44,188 bases of DNA from Nostoc sp. PA-18-2419 (lineage in GTDB: Bacteria > Cyanobacteriota > Cyanobacteriia > Cyanobacteriales > Nostocaceae), in assembly GCF_005869855.1 (NCBI RefSeq), contig NZ_SZNH01000007.1:55023-99210 (forward strand). Reading direction: 5' to 3'. Below the pieces are notes generated by a model. That model made no database searches, had not been told where the DNA came from, and saw only the letters and a program-made list of their open reading frames with translations. This document shows, in pieces, positions 16,381 through 24,571 of this stretch; position 1 is the first letter of the stretch; every line of letters begins with the position of its first letter. A program made the position numbers and the translations under genes.

Positions 16381-17265
16381 ATGACTTACTCATTTACTAC
16401 CCCTAATACTTATTTGCAACCGACTCTCAAAGAGATTGTATGGCAGAAAAAGTATGAAGTTGCACAAATTCAGCAAGAGATGTCTTTAGCTTCATTGCAA
16501 CGTCAGTTAACCGCTGCGCCGACAGTGCGAGATTTCCTCACCGCTTTGCAACAAAGTCATTACCGACCTTGTATCATTGCAGAGGTGAAGAAAGCATCTC
16601 TAATTCATGGAATAATAAAGGCAGACTTTGACCCCGTAGCGATCGCCAAAGCTTATGAGCGTGGTGGCACAACTTGTATCTCTGTTGTTACGGATCAGAA
16701 GTTCTTTCATGGCGGCTTTGAGATTTTACGTACTATCCGTCACCGGGTATCATTACCTTTACTGTGTAAAGATTTTATCTTAGACCCGTGCCAAATTTAT
16801 TTAGCACGAGCAGCAGGTGCAGATGCAGTGCTACTGATAGCAGGGATTCTGTGCAATCGGCAACTTCAAAATTTTTTGCGGGTGATTCATTATTTAGGAA
16901 TGAATGCTTTGGTAGAAGTGCGTACCTTGGCAGAACTGGATCGAGTGCTACAACTTGATGATGTACGCTTAATAGGAATCAACAATCAAAGCCTAGAAGA
17001 TTTTAGCGTTGATATCAGCACAACTCGGCAATTGCTGGCAGCTAGGCGATCGCAGATCCAGAACTTAGGTATTTATATCGTCAGTGAGTCTGGCTTGTAT
17101 ACACCAACTGATTTATCCTTTGTGGCTGAAGCTGGTAGCCATGCCGTTCTACTGGGAGACACTTTAGTCAAACAAGAGGATTTACAGCAGGCTGTGCGCA
17201 ATCTACTCCAACTTAATCTTTCCACGCACAACAACCTTCTAAAGAGGGCAATAAAGGAAAGATAG
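16381..17265 (+). CDS. trpC: indole-3-glycerol phosphate synthase, divergent paralogue
   Basis: The enzyme closes CdRP to indole-3-glycerol phosphate in tryptophan synthesis. All catalytic positions of the family are kept: Glu68 and Lys70 in AEVKKAS, Lys130 in LLCKDFI, Glu179 in LVEVR, Asn201 in GINNQ, and Glu236-Ser237 in VSESG. The substrate loop is unusual: the common SPSKG is SLIHG here (73-77). The common GINNRNL is GINNQSL, and GADAVLxGE is GSHAVLLGD. Length is 294 residues. No other trp gene lies nearby. Such isolated variants often supply indole precursors to secondary metabolites such as scytonemin, but no such cluster is in the window. A housekeeping trpC probably exists elsewhere; that is inference. 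Confidence 0.88.
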   Translation: MTYSFTTPNTYLQPTLKEIVWQKKYEVAQIQQEMSLASLQRQLTAAPTVRDFLTALQQSHYRPCIIAEVKKASLIHGIIKADFDPVAIAKAYERGGTTCISVVTDQKFFHGGFEILRTIRHRVSLPLLCKDFILDPCQIYLARAAGADAVLLIAGILCNRQLQNFLRVIHYLGMNALVEVRTLAELDRVLQLDDVRLIGINNQSLEDFSVDISTTRQLLAARRSQIQNLGIYIVSESGLYTPTDLSFVAEAGSHAVLLGDTLVKQEDLQQAVRNLLQLNLSTHNNLLKRAIKER

Positions 17266-17311
17266 TTTTAAAGATTGTTTCAGAAATTATCAACAAAGGT
17301 AGAGGACAGAG

Positions 17312-17351
17312 GGCATTCAACAGAAGGTATAAATCCCTTGTGTTGAATGCC
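17312..17351 (+). repeat. perfect 11-bp inverted repeat after trpC
   Basis: GGCATTCAACA at 17312-17322 and TGTTGAATGCC at 17341-17351 are exact complements around an 18-bp loop, 46 bp after the trpC stop. A second small dyad (AAGG...CCTT) follows near 17389-17406. There is no T-run. It could be a 3' processing signal or part of a dispersed repeat. Confidence 0.55.
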
Positions 17352-17562
17352 TGAACCGTCTCTTGCCACGCTAGGGAGCAAGGGTTTAAAACCTTTTGTA
17401 AAAAGAACCTTCTGCCTTCTTGAACAGAGTTACTGTTAAACCCCTACTTTTACGGTAGATATATTAAAAGCGATCGCTCGTCCAATCTGGAATTTTCTTT
17501 AAACAGCGATCGCTTCTGTAAAAATGGTGTTTACTATACCTTTGATTTTTGAATTTCTGCAA

Positions 17563-18339
17563 ATGCCACTCGAACTGCAAAACCTCACAGGCGGTTATAC
17601 AACACTACCAATTGTCAAAGACATTAACCTCAGCCTGCAAACAGGAGAATGGTTGAGTTTAGTTGGTGCTAATGGCTCAGGTAAGTCTACCTTACTCAAA
17701 TTGCTCAGTCGAATTCTTCCTCCACAGCAAGGAACAGTGCTACTTGATGGCAAAGCGATTCATTCTCAACCCCCAAATTTAGTTGCACAAAAACTAGCAT
17801 TCTTACCTCAACAACAAATAGTTCCCGTTGGCTTAACAGTGCGACAATTAGTAAGTTTAGGACGCACTCCACATCAACCTTGGTGGAAATGGGAATTAGA
17901 TAGTGGAGATTGGTTAAAAGTTGAGGCTGCAATTCAAAAGACGCAACTAGAAAAATTAAGCGATCGCTTAGTCGAACAACTTTCAGGCGGTGAAAGACAG
18001 CGGGCTTTTTTAGCTTTAGCGCTAGCTCAAGAACCAAAACTTTTATTATTAGATGAGCCTACAACTTTTCTGGATATCAACTATCAGTTGCAACTTTTGG
18101 AACTGCTCAAACAACTGAATCAGCAACAGGAATTAACTATTGTCACAGTTTTACACGAACTAAATTTAGCAGCACGATATAGTTCTCGCATTGCATTATT
18201 AAAACAAGGTCATATTTGGCAAGTTGGTACGCCTAAAGAAGTTATGACACCAAATGCGATCGCCCAAGTTTTTGGTGTAGAATCAGTGATTATTCAGACA
18301 CCTGTTGGATTACAGGTTTGTGCTATTTCTGCTATTTAA
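17563..18339 (+). CDS. iron-siderophore/cobalamin-type ABC transporter ATPase (FecE-like)
   Basis: This 258-residue cytoplasmic ATPase belongs to the FecE/FhuC/BtuD group that energises siderophore-iron, heme or cobalamin uptake. Walker A is GANGSGKST at 35-43, the Q-loop region is AFLPQQQIVP, the signature LSGGERQRAF lies at about 140, Walker B LLLLDEPTTFLD is near 160, and the switch His is in VLHELNLAARY. An ATG at 17524 would add 13 hydrophobic residues; the ATG at 17563 directly before the ABC fold is preferred. No permease or binding protein is adjacent, so the gene is an orphan. The TonB receptor cluster about 9 kb downstream could use it, but that is only inference. Confidence 0.85.
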   Translation: MPLELQNLTGGYTTLPIVKDINLSLQTGEWLSLVGANGSGKSTLLKLLSRILPPQQGTVLLDGKAIHSQPPNLVAQKLAFLPQQQIVPVGLTVRQLVSLGRTPHQPWWKWELDSGDWLKVEAAIQKTQLEKLSDRLVEQLSGGERQRAFLALALAQEPKLLLLDEPTTFLDINYQLQLLELLKQLNQQQELTIVTVLHELNLAARYSSRIALLKQGHIWQVGTPKEVMTPNAIAQVFGVESVIIQTPVGLQVCAISAI

Positions 18340-18473
18340 AGCTGTAGCCACACCCTTTAGGAGAAAATGACAAGCGTGAATGCTAGAAATAATAGTTCTA
18401 CCTCCAGCAAGAACTGCCTTCTATCTCCTGCCTCCTGCGATAAAATCATACTCTGCTAAATTTAGCATTATAA

Positions 18474-18505
18474 AAATCCCTCTCGCTGATTATTGAGAGG
18501 GATTT
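18474..18505. terminator. bidirectional terminator between fecE-like and GIY-YIG genes
   Basis: AAATCCCTCTC and GAGAGGGATTT form a perfect 11-bp stem with a 10-nt loop. T-rich sequence follows on the plus strand (AAGTTTTC), and the complementary side is A/T-rich for the minus strand. It sits between two converging 3' ends, so it can serve both. Confidence 0.8.
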
Positions 18506-18566
18506 AAGTTTTCAACTGTAAATAATTTCAATCCTCAAAGGATGTTTGAACTTATGCTAAAGTTGC

Positions 18567-19229
18567 CTAAGACTTAGTTTCTTGGGTCTGTGCGTCGATA
18601 ATTACACTCCAATCATCATTTTCTACAGCTGCTTCGAGTTGACGCTGACGTTCTGTTTCACTAAGATCTGTTGTTTGTGAGTCTTTAGAAACAGTTGTGT
18701 CAGCCATTGCTTTTTGCAGTTTTAGCTTTTTCTCCTCGTAGGCTTGGCGTTCAAGCTCAGACATTACTGCCTTAGCAACTTCACCTACTGTGCTAGCCCA
18801 CATTGTGCTTTCAGCAGCATTACCAGGAGGTGCGTTTTGGAGTTCTGCTATCCATGCATCTCGTAAATCTTCCATTTCTTGACGCTTCGGGAACTTAAAT
18901 GGTTGCACGCGTACAAAAGCACACTTTTGTTTGCCATTTTGGTGAAGATGGCCATTTAAGGAAAGCAACACATTTCGAGAATAGCCAATGTACTGAGTGC
19001 GACCTTCTATATTTAATACTGCGTAAACACCTGCAATTTTAGTGTTCTCAGCAGCTGCACACCAAGCTTCAAGGGACATAATTTCAGTACTATTGTTTGT
19101 TAATTCACGAGTTATACTCACCTCAGAGGTAGCATGTTCGTCATCGGAACCATACAAAAAGTCATGTAGTCCCTGATGATTTGTAGGGACATTTTGATGT
19201 TCAATTGGTAGATTGGGTTGAGTTTCCAT
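18567..19229 (-). CDS. GIY-YIG nuclease-domain protein
   Basis: This 220-residue protein has a central GIY-YIG fold at about 64-135. It contains GVYAV (67-71), QYIGYSRNV (79-87) with the conserved Arg85, and a downstream acidic helix (QEMEDLRDAWIAEL) that could carry the metal-binding Glu. The N-terminal 50 residues are polar. The C-terminal 80 residues are charged, probably helical, and include ELERQAYEEKKLKLQKAMAD. No extra DNA-binding domain is evident. Proteins of this shape are conserved in cyanobacteria without a known function; endonuclease activity on nicked or branched DNA is possible but unproven. It shares a bidirectional terminator with the fecE-like gene. Confidence 0.75.
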   Translation of the reverse strand: METQPNLPIEHQNVPTNHQGLHDFLYGSDDEHATSEVSITRELTNNSTEIMSLEAWCAAAENTKIAGVYAVLNIEGRTQYIGYSRNVLLSLNGHLHQNGKQKCAFVRVQPFKFPKRQEMEDLRDAWIAELQNAPPGNAAESTMWASTVGEVAKAVMSELERQAYEEKKLKLQKAMADTTVSKDSQTTDLSETERQRQLEAAVENDDWSVIIDAQTQETKS

Positions 19230-19347
19230 GGCTGTTTATCTCTGAATTATTAATTTATAATGTCTACGACGAGCTTTACTTACATAAGCAAATATATGCC
19301 CTTAAAATATTGAAGCTTAAATCGACTTACATCTCCAAATCTTAATT

Positions 19348-20322
19348 ATGAGAAATTCTGACAAAGTAAAAATAACTATTAAACCTTTACTGAATCAATT
19401 AATACCTAAAAGATGGATATTAATTAAACAGCGACTAACTCCTTATTTATTTTTATTACCTGCCTTACTTATTTTGGGGTTAACTGTCTTTTGGCCTGCA
19501 CTGCAAGCGTTTTATCTTAGCTTTACTAGCTATGAAGATATTGCCCAAGCGCCGCAATGGATAGGTATTGCCAACTTTCTCAAGCTTTGGAAAGATGCAG
19601 TTTTTTGGAAAACTTTGGAAAATACTTTTTTATATCTTATAGGTGTAGTACCAATTTTAGTAATTGCTCCCTTGGGGCTAGCAATTTTGGTAAATCAAAA
19701 ACTCCAAGGAATGAATTGGTTTAGATCTGCATACTATACACCAGTAGTGATTTCAATGGTAGTTGCTGGGATAGCTTGGAAATGGTTGTATGCAGAAAAT
19801 GGATTACTCAACCAATTATTTAAATCTTTGGGCATTATTTCAGAAGCTATTCCTTGGTTAACTAGCCCAGCTAAACTTTTTGGTATTGTACCAATCTCTC
19901 TTGCGAGTGTCATGGCTGTTACTGTGTGGAAAGGGCTAGGCTACTATATGGTAATTTACTTAGCAGGATTACAATCAATTCCTGCTGATGTGTATGAAGC
20001 CGCAGGAATTGATGGCTCTGATGGTATTAGAAAACATTGGGATATTACCATACCTTTGATGAAGCCGTATTTAGCTTTGGTGGCTGTAATTTCGGCTATT
20101 TCTGCTACTAAAGTCTTTGAAGAAGTGTACATCATGACTCAAGGAGGGCCACTCAATAGCTCGAAAACAATTGTTTACTACCTGTATGAACAAGCATTCA
20201 CCGATTTGGAAATTAGCTATGCTTGCACAATTGGACTCGTACTATTTTTGATAATTTTAGGATTATCAATTTTGCGATTAGCAGTCAATAAACAGGGAAA
20301 CGATAATATCACAATCGAATAA
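19348..20322 (+). CDS. sugar-type ABC transporter permease (MalF/UgpA family)
   Basis: This 324-residue inner-membrane protein has six membrane segments (first at about 32-52, LLPALLILGLTVFWPALQAF). The binding-protein-dependent permease EAA loop is at 217-240 (EAAGIDGSDGIRKHWDITIP), which docks with the ATPase. The context YTPVVISMVVAGIAWKWLY and TQGGPLNSSKTIVYYLYE is typical of carbohydrate or glycerol-phosphate importers. The second permease, binding protein and ATPase are absent from the window. The gene ends with a 14-bp convergent overlap with the acetyltransferase gene. The substrate cannot be named. Confidence 0.87.
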   Translation: MRNSDKVKITIKPLLNQLIPKRWILIKQRLTPYLFLLPALLILGLTVFWPALQAFYLSFTSYEDIAQAPQWIGIANFLKLWKDAVFWKTLENTFLYLIGVVPILVIAPLGLAILVNQKLQGMNWFRSAYYTPVVISMVVAGIAWKWLYAENGLLNQLFKSLGIISEAIPWLTSPAKLFGIVPISLASVMAVTVWKGLGYYMVIYLAGLQSIPADVYEAAGIDGSDGIRKHWDITIPLMKPYLALVAVISAISATKVFEEVYIMTQGGPLNSSKTIVYYLYEQAFTDLEISYACTIGLVLFLIILGLSILRLAVNKQGNDNITIE

Positions 20323-20821
20323 TGCTTTGGGGATACCAATCTGCTCGGTTCAGGCGATAAACCAAGCAATCATCATCGCCAAATCGTCGACGCTCTACAA
20401 ACTTAAAGCCAAGACGTTCATAGAAGCGGTGAGCGCGAGTATTGCTCACCAAAGGGTCGATGAGTACAGCCGTCACTACTGGTTCGGCGAAACATCGAGC
20501 CAAGGCAAGCTGCATCATTTTCGTTCCATAGCCTTTGCTTAAATTAGACTCTTCCCCAATCCAGATATCAATAGCGCGAATATTTGCTGCGACATCTCCC
20601 CAATAATGACTATCCTCCTGTGCCGGATCGATAATCTGGATAAAACCGATGGGACGACCTTCAATCTCAGCAATCAATTGCTCCCTCCAATCCGGGGTAC
20701 GACCGAGTTCAACCCTCCAGTTCCAATCATCATTCGGGTCTGAGGCAACCACATGGGCTTGTTTATCCCAGTGTTGCAGGAGAGCCAAGTCAGCTAAGGT
20801 AGCAGCGCGTAAGTTCATCAT
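20309..20821 (-). CDS. GNAT acetyltransferase (AAC(6')-like)
   Basis: This 170-residue enzyme transfers acetyl from acetyl-CoA to an amine. The acetyl-CoA loop is LSKGYGT at 94-100, preceded by the strand DIWIGEE and followed by NTRAHRFYERLGFKFVERR. The closest recognisable look is the AAC(6')/siderophore-acetylase-like branch (ID-IWIG...GYGTKMM). Chromosomal relatives in cyanobacteria are not established resistance genes, so no resistance is claimed. Two ATG codons at 20821 and 20818 are the best starts; a TTG at 20845 is less likely. The 3' end overlaps the permease gene by 14 bp, tail to tail. Confidence 0.82.
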   Translation of the reverse strand: MMNLRAATLADLALLQHWDKQAHVVASDPNDDWNWRVELGRTPDWREQLIAEIEGRPIGFIQIIDPAQEDSHYWGDVAANIRAIDIWIGEESNLSKGYGTKMMQLALARCFAEPVVTAVLIDPLVSNTRAHRFYERLGFKFVERRRFGDDDCLVYRLNRADWYPQSIIRL

Positions 20822-21010
20822 TCTATTTTTACTTGTTTTTGCCAACGAAAATCATGCAATAGTACCGATAAATGTGCCGGAACGGCAAAGTTATGCTTAC
20901 AGTCACAAGAAATTAGTTTTCCACTTTCTAGCTGTTCGCTTGCCCAATTAAATTAAACTTGATCGCCAGATTGCAACCAAAAATCCCAGCAATAGGCACA
21001 ATAGTAGTTG

Positions 21011-21030
21011 AAATGATTTTTAAATCATTT
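21011..21030. promoter_or_regulatory. 20-bp near-perfect palindrome upstream of the TPR gene
   Basis: AAATGATTT and AAATCATTT are exact complements separated by TT. The palindrome ends 53 bp before the TPR gene ATG. It may be an operator for a dimeric regulator. No factor is recognised. Confidence 0.4.
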
Positions 21031-21083
21031 TATTAAAAATCCCATACTTAAAAGTTGGGGGATATCATTAGTCAAAAAATTAT

Positions 21084-22916
21084 ATGAATGCGGAAGATTT
21101 TTTTTATCAAGGATTTAACAATAACTTGCAAGGGGATTATCAAACAGCGATTACAGCTTACACCCAAGCAATTAATCTCAACCCTAAGTATGCCGAAGCC
21201 TACCATAATCGAGGGATTATTTTAGGTAGTCAACTCAAAGATTATCACAGTGCGATCGCTAACTTCAACCAAGCAATAGAAATCAATCCCAATTTGGCTA
21301 CAGCTTACTGTCACCGCGCAAATGCACGCTACTTTTTAGGAGATTATGAAAAAGCGATCGCCGATCATCACCAAGCATTAGCAATCGACCCCAATCTCGC
21401 CCAATCTTATCACAGTCGGGGAAATGCCTACTTTGCCTTAGCAGACTACGACAAAGCGATCGCCGACTATATCCAAACAATAGAAATTAGCACCCAATTA
21501 GCTGATAACATCAATATTGATATTGCCAATGCCTATCACAATCGCGGTGTAGCTCGTCTTGATCGCGGCGATTCTCAAGCAGCAATCGCAGATTTTCAAC
21601 AGGCTTTACAGTGGTATCCCCATTTTGCCGCAGTTTACAGCAATCGGGGTAATATTCACCAAATATTAGGAAATTATCACCAAGCGATCGCTGATCATAA
21701 CCAGGCATTAGAATTAGATCCTAACTTGGCAGAGGCTTATCATAACCGAGGTAATGCCTATTATGCTTTAGCAGACTATGAAAGTGCCATTGCAGATTAC
21801 AACCACGCCTTAAAAATTAACCCCAACTTTGCTAGCGCATATTACAATCGGGGTCTGGTTTTGTCTCACCTCAAAAACTATCAAGCAGCTATTGAGGATT
21901 TTAACCAAGCGCTCAAACTTAATCCCGATGATGTGCAAGCTTATTATGAGCGGGGTCTGGTACGTAGCATTCTTGACGACTATCAAGGAGCAATTGAAGA
22001 TTATGACCGAGCATTACAAGAAAATCCGACTTTAGCTTTAGTATACGGCTTTCGGGCAAATGCTCTGCGCCGATTGGGAGATTATCAAGGTGCAATTGAA
22101 GATAGTAATCGCTTATTACAACTCAATCCTAATTTAGCTGAAGGATATTGCGATCGCGCGGCGGCTCGTCGTTCCTTAGGAGACCAAAAAGGAGCAATTA
22201 AAGATTACGATCAGGCATTGCAAATTAATCATAACTTAGCTGTAGCTTATTATGGTCGGGGTATCGCTCGTGAAGCTTTGCAAGATTTTCCAGGAGCAAT
22301 TAATGATTACACTCAAGCTATAGAGTTGATTCCAGACTTTTCCCCAGCTTACTGCAATCGAGGCAATGCTCGTCGTCTTTTAGGAGATGAACTCAAAGCA
22401 ATAGCAGATTATGACAAGGCTTTAGAAATCAATCCTGATTTAATCGAAGCATATTATAACCGCGCTTCTGTCCGCTACGCTTTAGAAGAATATGAAAGTG
22501 CGATAAAAGACTATACCCAAGCTTTGCACATCAATCCTCAATCTGCTGTATTTTACAGCGAGCGGGCTAATGCCCGCTACGCCATAGAAGACTATCAAGG
22601 TGCGATAAAAGATTATACTCAGGCAATTGCGATCGACCCCAGCTTTGCTGAAGACTGGTACAATCGGGGACGTAGCTATTCTCTGTTAGAAAACTTTAAC
22701 TTAGCCTTAGCAGACTTAAACCAAGCTCTACACCATCAACCTCATTGGACTTCAGCTTACATCCTTCGAGCAGATGTTTATCGAAATTTGGGTAACTATC
22801 AACGAGCAATTGCCGATTTCCAAAAATCCGCAGACTTGTATTATCAAGAAGGAAATACCGAGTATTATCAACAAATTATTCAGCTAATTGAACAACTTAG
22901 TAATTCTAATTTGTAG
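21084..22916 (+). CDS. 17-repeat TPR protein
   Basis: The 610-residue protein is made almost wholly of tandem 34-residue tetratricopeptide repeats; I count 17, from residue 1 to about 575, with a slightly longer fourth unit. A typical unit reads AEAYHNRGNAYYALADYESA then IADYNHALKINPN. The regular NRG/GDYxxAI/ALxINP pattern suggests a continuous superhelix for binding protein partners. There is no signal peptide, membrane segment or catalytic domain. Neighbouring repeats are similar at DNA level, so unit number may vary among strains. Many such proteins occur in filamentous cyanobacteria; the role is unknown. Confidence 0.88.
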   Translation: MNAEDFFYQGFNNNLQGDYQTAITAYTQAINLNPKYAEAYHNRGIILGSQLKDYHSAIANFNQAIEINPNLATAYCHRANARYFLGDYEKAIADHHQALAIDPNLAQSYHSRGNAYFALADYDKAIADYIQTIEISTQLADNINIDIANAYHNRGVARLDRGDSQAAIADFQQALQWYPHFAAVYSNRGNIHQILGNYHQAIADHNQALELDPNLAEAYHNRGNAYYALADYESAIADYNHALKINPNFASAYYNRGLVLSHLKNYQAAIEDFNQALKLNPDDVQAYYERGLVRSILDDYQGAIEDYDRALQENPTLALVYGFRANALRRLGDYQGAIEDSNRLLQLNPNLAEGYCDRAAARRSLGDQKGAIKDYDQALQINHNLAVAYYGRGIAREALQDFPGAINDYTQAIELIPDFSPAYCNRGNARRLLGDELKAIADYDKALEINPDLIEAYYNRASVRYALEEYESAIKDYTQALHINPQSAVFYSERANARYAIEDYQGAIKDYTQAIAIDPSFAEDWYNRGRSYSLLENFNLALADLNQALHHQPHWTSAYILRADVYRNLGNYQRAIADFQKSADLYYQEGNTEYYQQIIQLIEQLSNSNL

Positions 22917-23482
22917 TTTTTATACCCTCAGCGTTTGATTGATTTATCATTTTGCAAACAACTAAATCCCTGATTTATTAAATAAGTCGGGTATCTGAGG
23001 CTTGGGATTTCGGCAAAATCAAATATAATTTATATGTATTACTTACAAAATTATCATGATTGTGATTAATTGTTAGTGAAGAATAATTAATTGCAAGTGC
23101 AACTGATGACTGATGATGGCAAGCAGCATATACAGTAGTTTGTAACTAAATAAGATACAGCTATAAGGATTTACAAATCAAATTATTCCTCTTTCTCCAG
23201 CATAGCTGCCAACGCTCTCTACGAGACGCGCAAGGGATGCGGACACGGCTTAGCTGCGCTATCCTGCCTCAAAACCAGTGATTTTATAACTTATGCAAAA
23301 GAAAACTGCTGTATGCTATTTACTATTTACTATTACTAAACAGTTATATTATCTATTTAGTTGATTACGTTAATATATTCAAATATTGACCTTGCATGAA
23401 ACAATACCTTAGACAAGTAAATTGTTAAAAACCACTATAAGTATTTTAATATGTTAACAGTAATTATTAATGCTTTTCATAT
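22917..23482. other. AT-rich spacer with a dispersed-repeat fragment
   Basis: This spacer of about 565 bp lies between the TPR gene and the first pentapeptide gene. No ORF is convincing. Its only GC-rich stretch is at about 23201-23270, described separately. The last 100 bp are AT-rich and likely hold the promoter of the pentapeptide gene. Confidence 0.5.
23201..23270. repeat. short dispersed repeat fragment (Nostoc type)
   Basis: A GC-rich island in AT-rich DNA contains CTCTCTACGAGACGCGCAAG and GGATGCGGACACGGCTTAGC. The CTCTACGAGACGC core resembles the short dispersed repeats common in Nostoc genomes. Boundaries are approximate. Confidence 0.45.
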
Positions 23483-24217
23483 ATGAGAGATATTATTCCA
23501 ACAAGTAACAATCGGTTAGTAAAAATATTTCTTAAGACATATAATTTTGTGGCAATCCTTCAAGTAATTCAGCAAAAATCACTAAAACAGCGTTTAAAAA
23601 TAGCAATAGAGTGGTTAGGTAATAACACAACGGAAACCAGTGTAGCTATAATTGATGATTTAGAGCAAATTGCCCATAATCATCCACAATACCACTGGAT
23701 AATCATGGAAATTCTGACTAATTTTATCCGGAAAAATACTTCTTACATCTCCCAAAAGCAAGTTATCACTAACTCCTCAGTAAAAGTTCGTGAAGATATT
23801 CAAGCAGCTCTTACAGTTATCGCTAGAAGAGATGTAAACAATGACCCAGAAAATCAGCAGCTTGATTTGAGTTATACGGATATCAGAGGAGCAAACCTAA
23901 ATGGAGCTAATCTAGAACAGACAAATCTTTATCAAACTAATCTTGGTGGAGCTAACCTAATAGAAGCCAATTTAGAAGGAGCAATCCTCAGTGCAGCTAA
24001 TTTAGAAGGAGCTAACTTATATTCAGCTAATCTCAAAGGCGCAATCCTCAGTGCAAGCAACCTCCAAGGGGCTAACCTCCAAAGAGCGAACCTGCACCAT
24101 GCCAGTTTATATCTAGCAAAGCTGCATGGAGTAATTCTCGATGATGCCATACTTGATGGCGCAAACTTCAGGGGAGCAGAATTTTCTGATTCAAAGGGTG
24201 TAGGGGACAGGGGGTAG
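23483..24217 (+). CDS. pentapeptide-repeat protein
   Basis: The 244-residue protein has a helical N-terminal region of about 125 residues containing DDLEQIAHNHPQYHWIIMEI and VREDIQAALTVIARR. About 20 pentapeptide repeats (A(N/D)LxG pattern, about 132-238) follow, forming a right-handed quadrilateral beta-helix. The N-terminal block is shared with the larger pentapeptide protein downstream, so the two are paralogues, but this one lacks membrane segments. The last residues (GVGDRG) are encoded inside an inverted-repeat element and are probably not ancestral. Function unknown; pentapeptide proteins range from gyrase-interacting DNA mimics to scaffolds. Confidence 0.85.
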   Translation: MRDIIPTSNNRLVKIFLKTYNFVAILQVIQQKSLKQRLKIAIEWLGNNTTETSVAIIDDLEQIAHNHPQYHWIIMEILTNFIRKNTSYISQKQVITNSSVKVREDIQAALTVIARRDVNNDPENQQLDLSYTDIRGANLNGANLEQTNLYQTNLGGANLIEANLEGAILSAANLEGANLYSANLKGAILSASNLQGANLQRANLHHASLYLAKLHGVILDDAILDGANFRGAEFSDSKGVGDRG

Positions 24218-24285
24218 GGTGTGGGTAACCCACGTTTTAAAACGTAGGATTGTAACAAAGATATTGTTTTTCTCGCCCTGTCCCC
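24203..24285. repeat. nested inverted-repeat element at the 3' end of the pentapeptide gene
   Basis: Outer arms GGGGACAGGG (24203-24212) and CCCTGTCCCC (24276-24285) are exact complements. Between them is the perfect 14-bp palindrome ACGTTTTAAAACGT (24232-24245), flanked by GGGTAACCC-like sequence. The left arm overlaps the last codons and stop of the gene. It could fold as a terminator-like cruciform. Confidence 0.65.
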
Positions 24286-24397
24286 TTAAAACATCTTTTT
24301 TAAATATAGCTGTGATATCAAGTTCAGCTCATTACTTACAATATGGTTAGTCTTTTTGGGAATCTGCATATTTGGTGGGGGCTTGTACTCTCTTTAA

Positions 24398-24446
24398 TTA
24401 CGAATTACATAGCTTGCTTCTCGCCGAAGGCGAGTATTACGAATTA
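24398..24446. repeat. 29-bp hairpin element flanked by 10-bp direct repeats
   Basis: TTACGAATTA occurs at 24398-24407 and 24437-24446. Between the copies lies a 29-bp segment containing the perfect hairpin CTCGCC-GAA-GGCGAG (24420-24434). The arrangement looks like a short dispersed repeat inserted with duplication of its target. Confidence 0.55.
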
Positions 24447-24571
24447 GTAATTATTTGGTCATGGCTGAGTTAAATGACTGTTGTGACCATATTATAATTT
24501 TTTGCTAAATGCTATACTATTTTGTCCAAATAACTAAGTAATAATTCTAGGTTGTAAGGAAAATTTTTACC

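Noticed and set aside
20309..20821. Aminoglycoside resistance gene
   Set aside because: The GNAT fold looks AAC(6')-like, but there is no mobile context or resistance-specific motif; chromosomal relatives have other roles.
20649..20951. Plus-strand frame of 100 codons overlapping the GNAT start
   Set aside because: It is antisense to the acetyltransferase, has no family features, and its tail lies in AT-rich spacer.
23932..24258. Long antisense reading frames through the pentapeptide genes
   Set aside because: They mirror the repeat codons (AxLAPxRLA-type) and have no start signal or similarity; they are shadows of the real frames.
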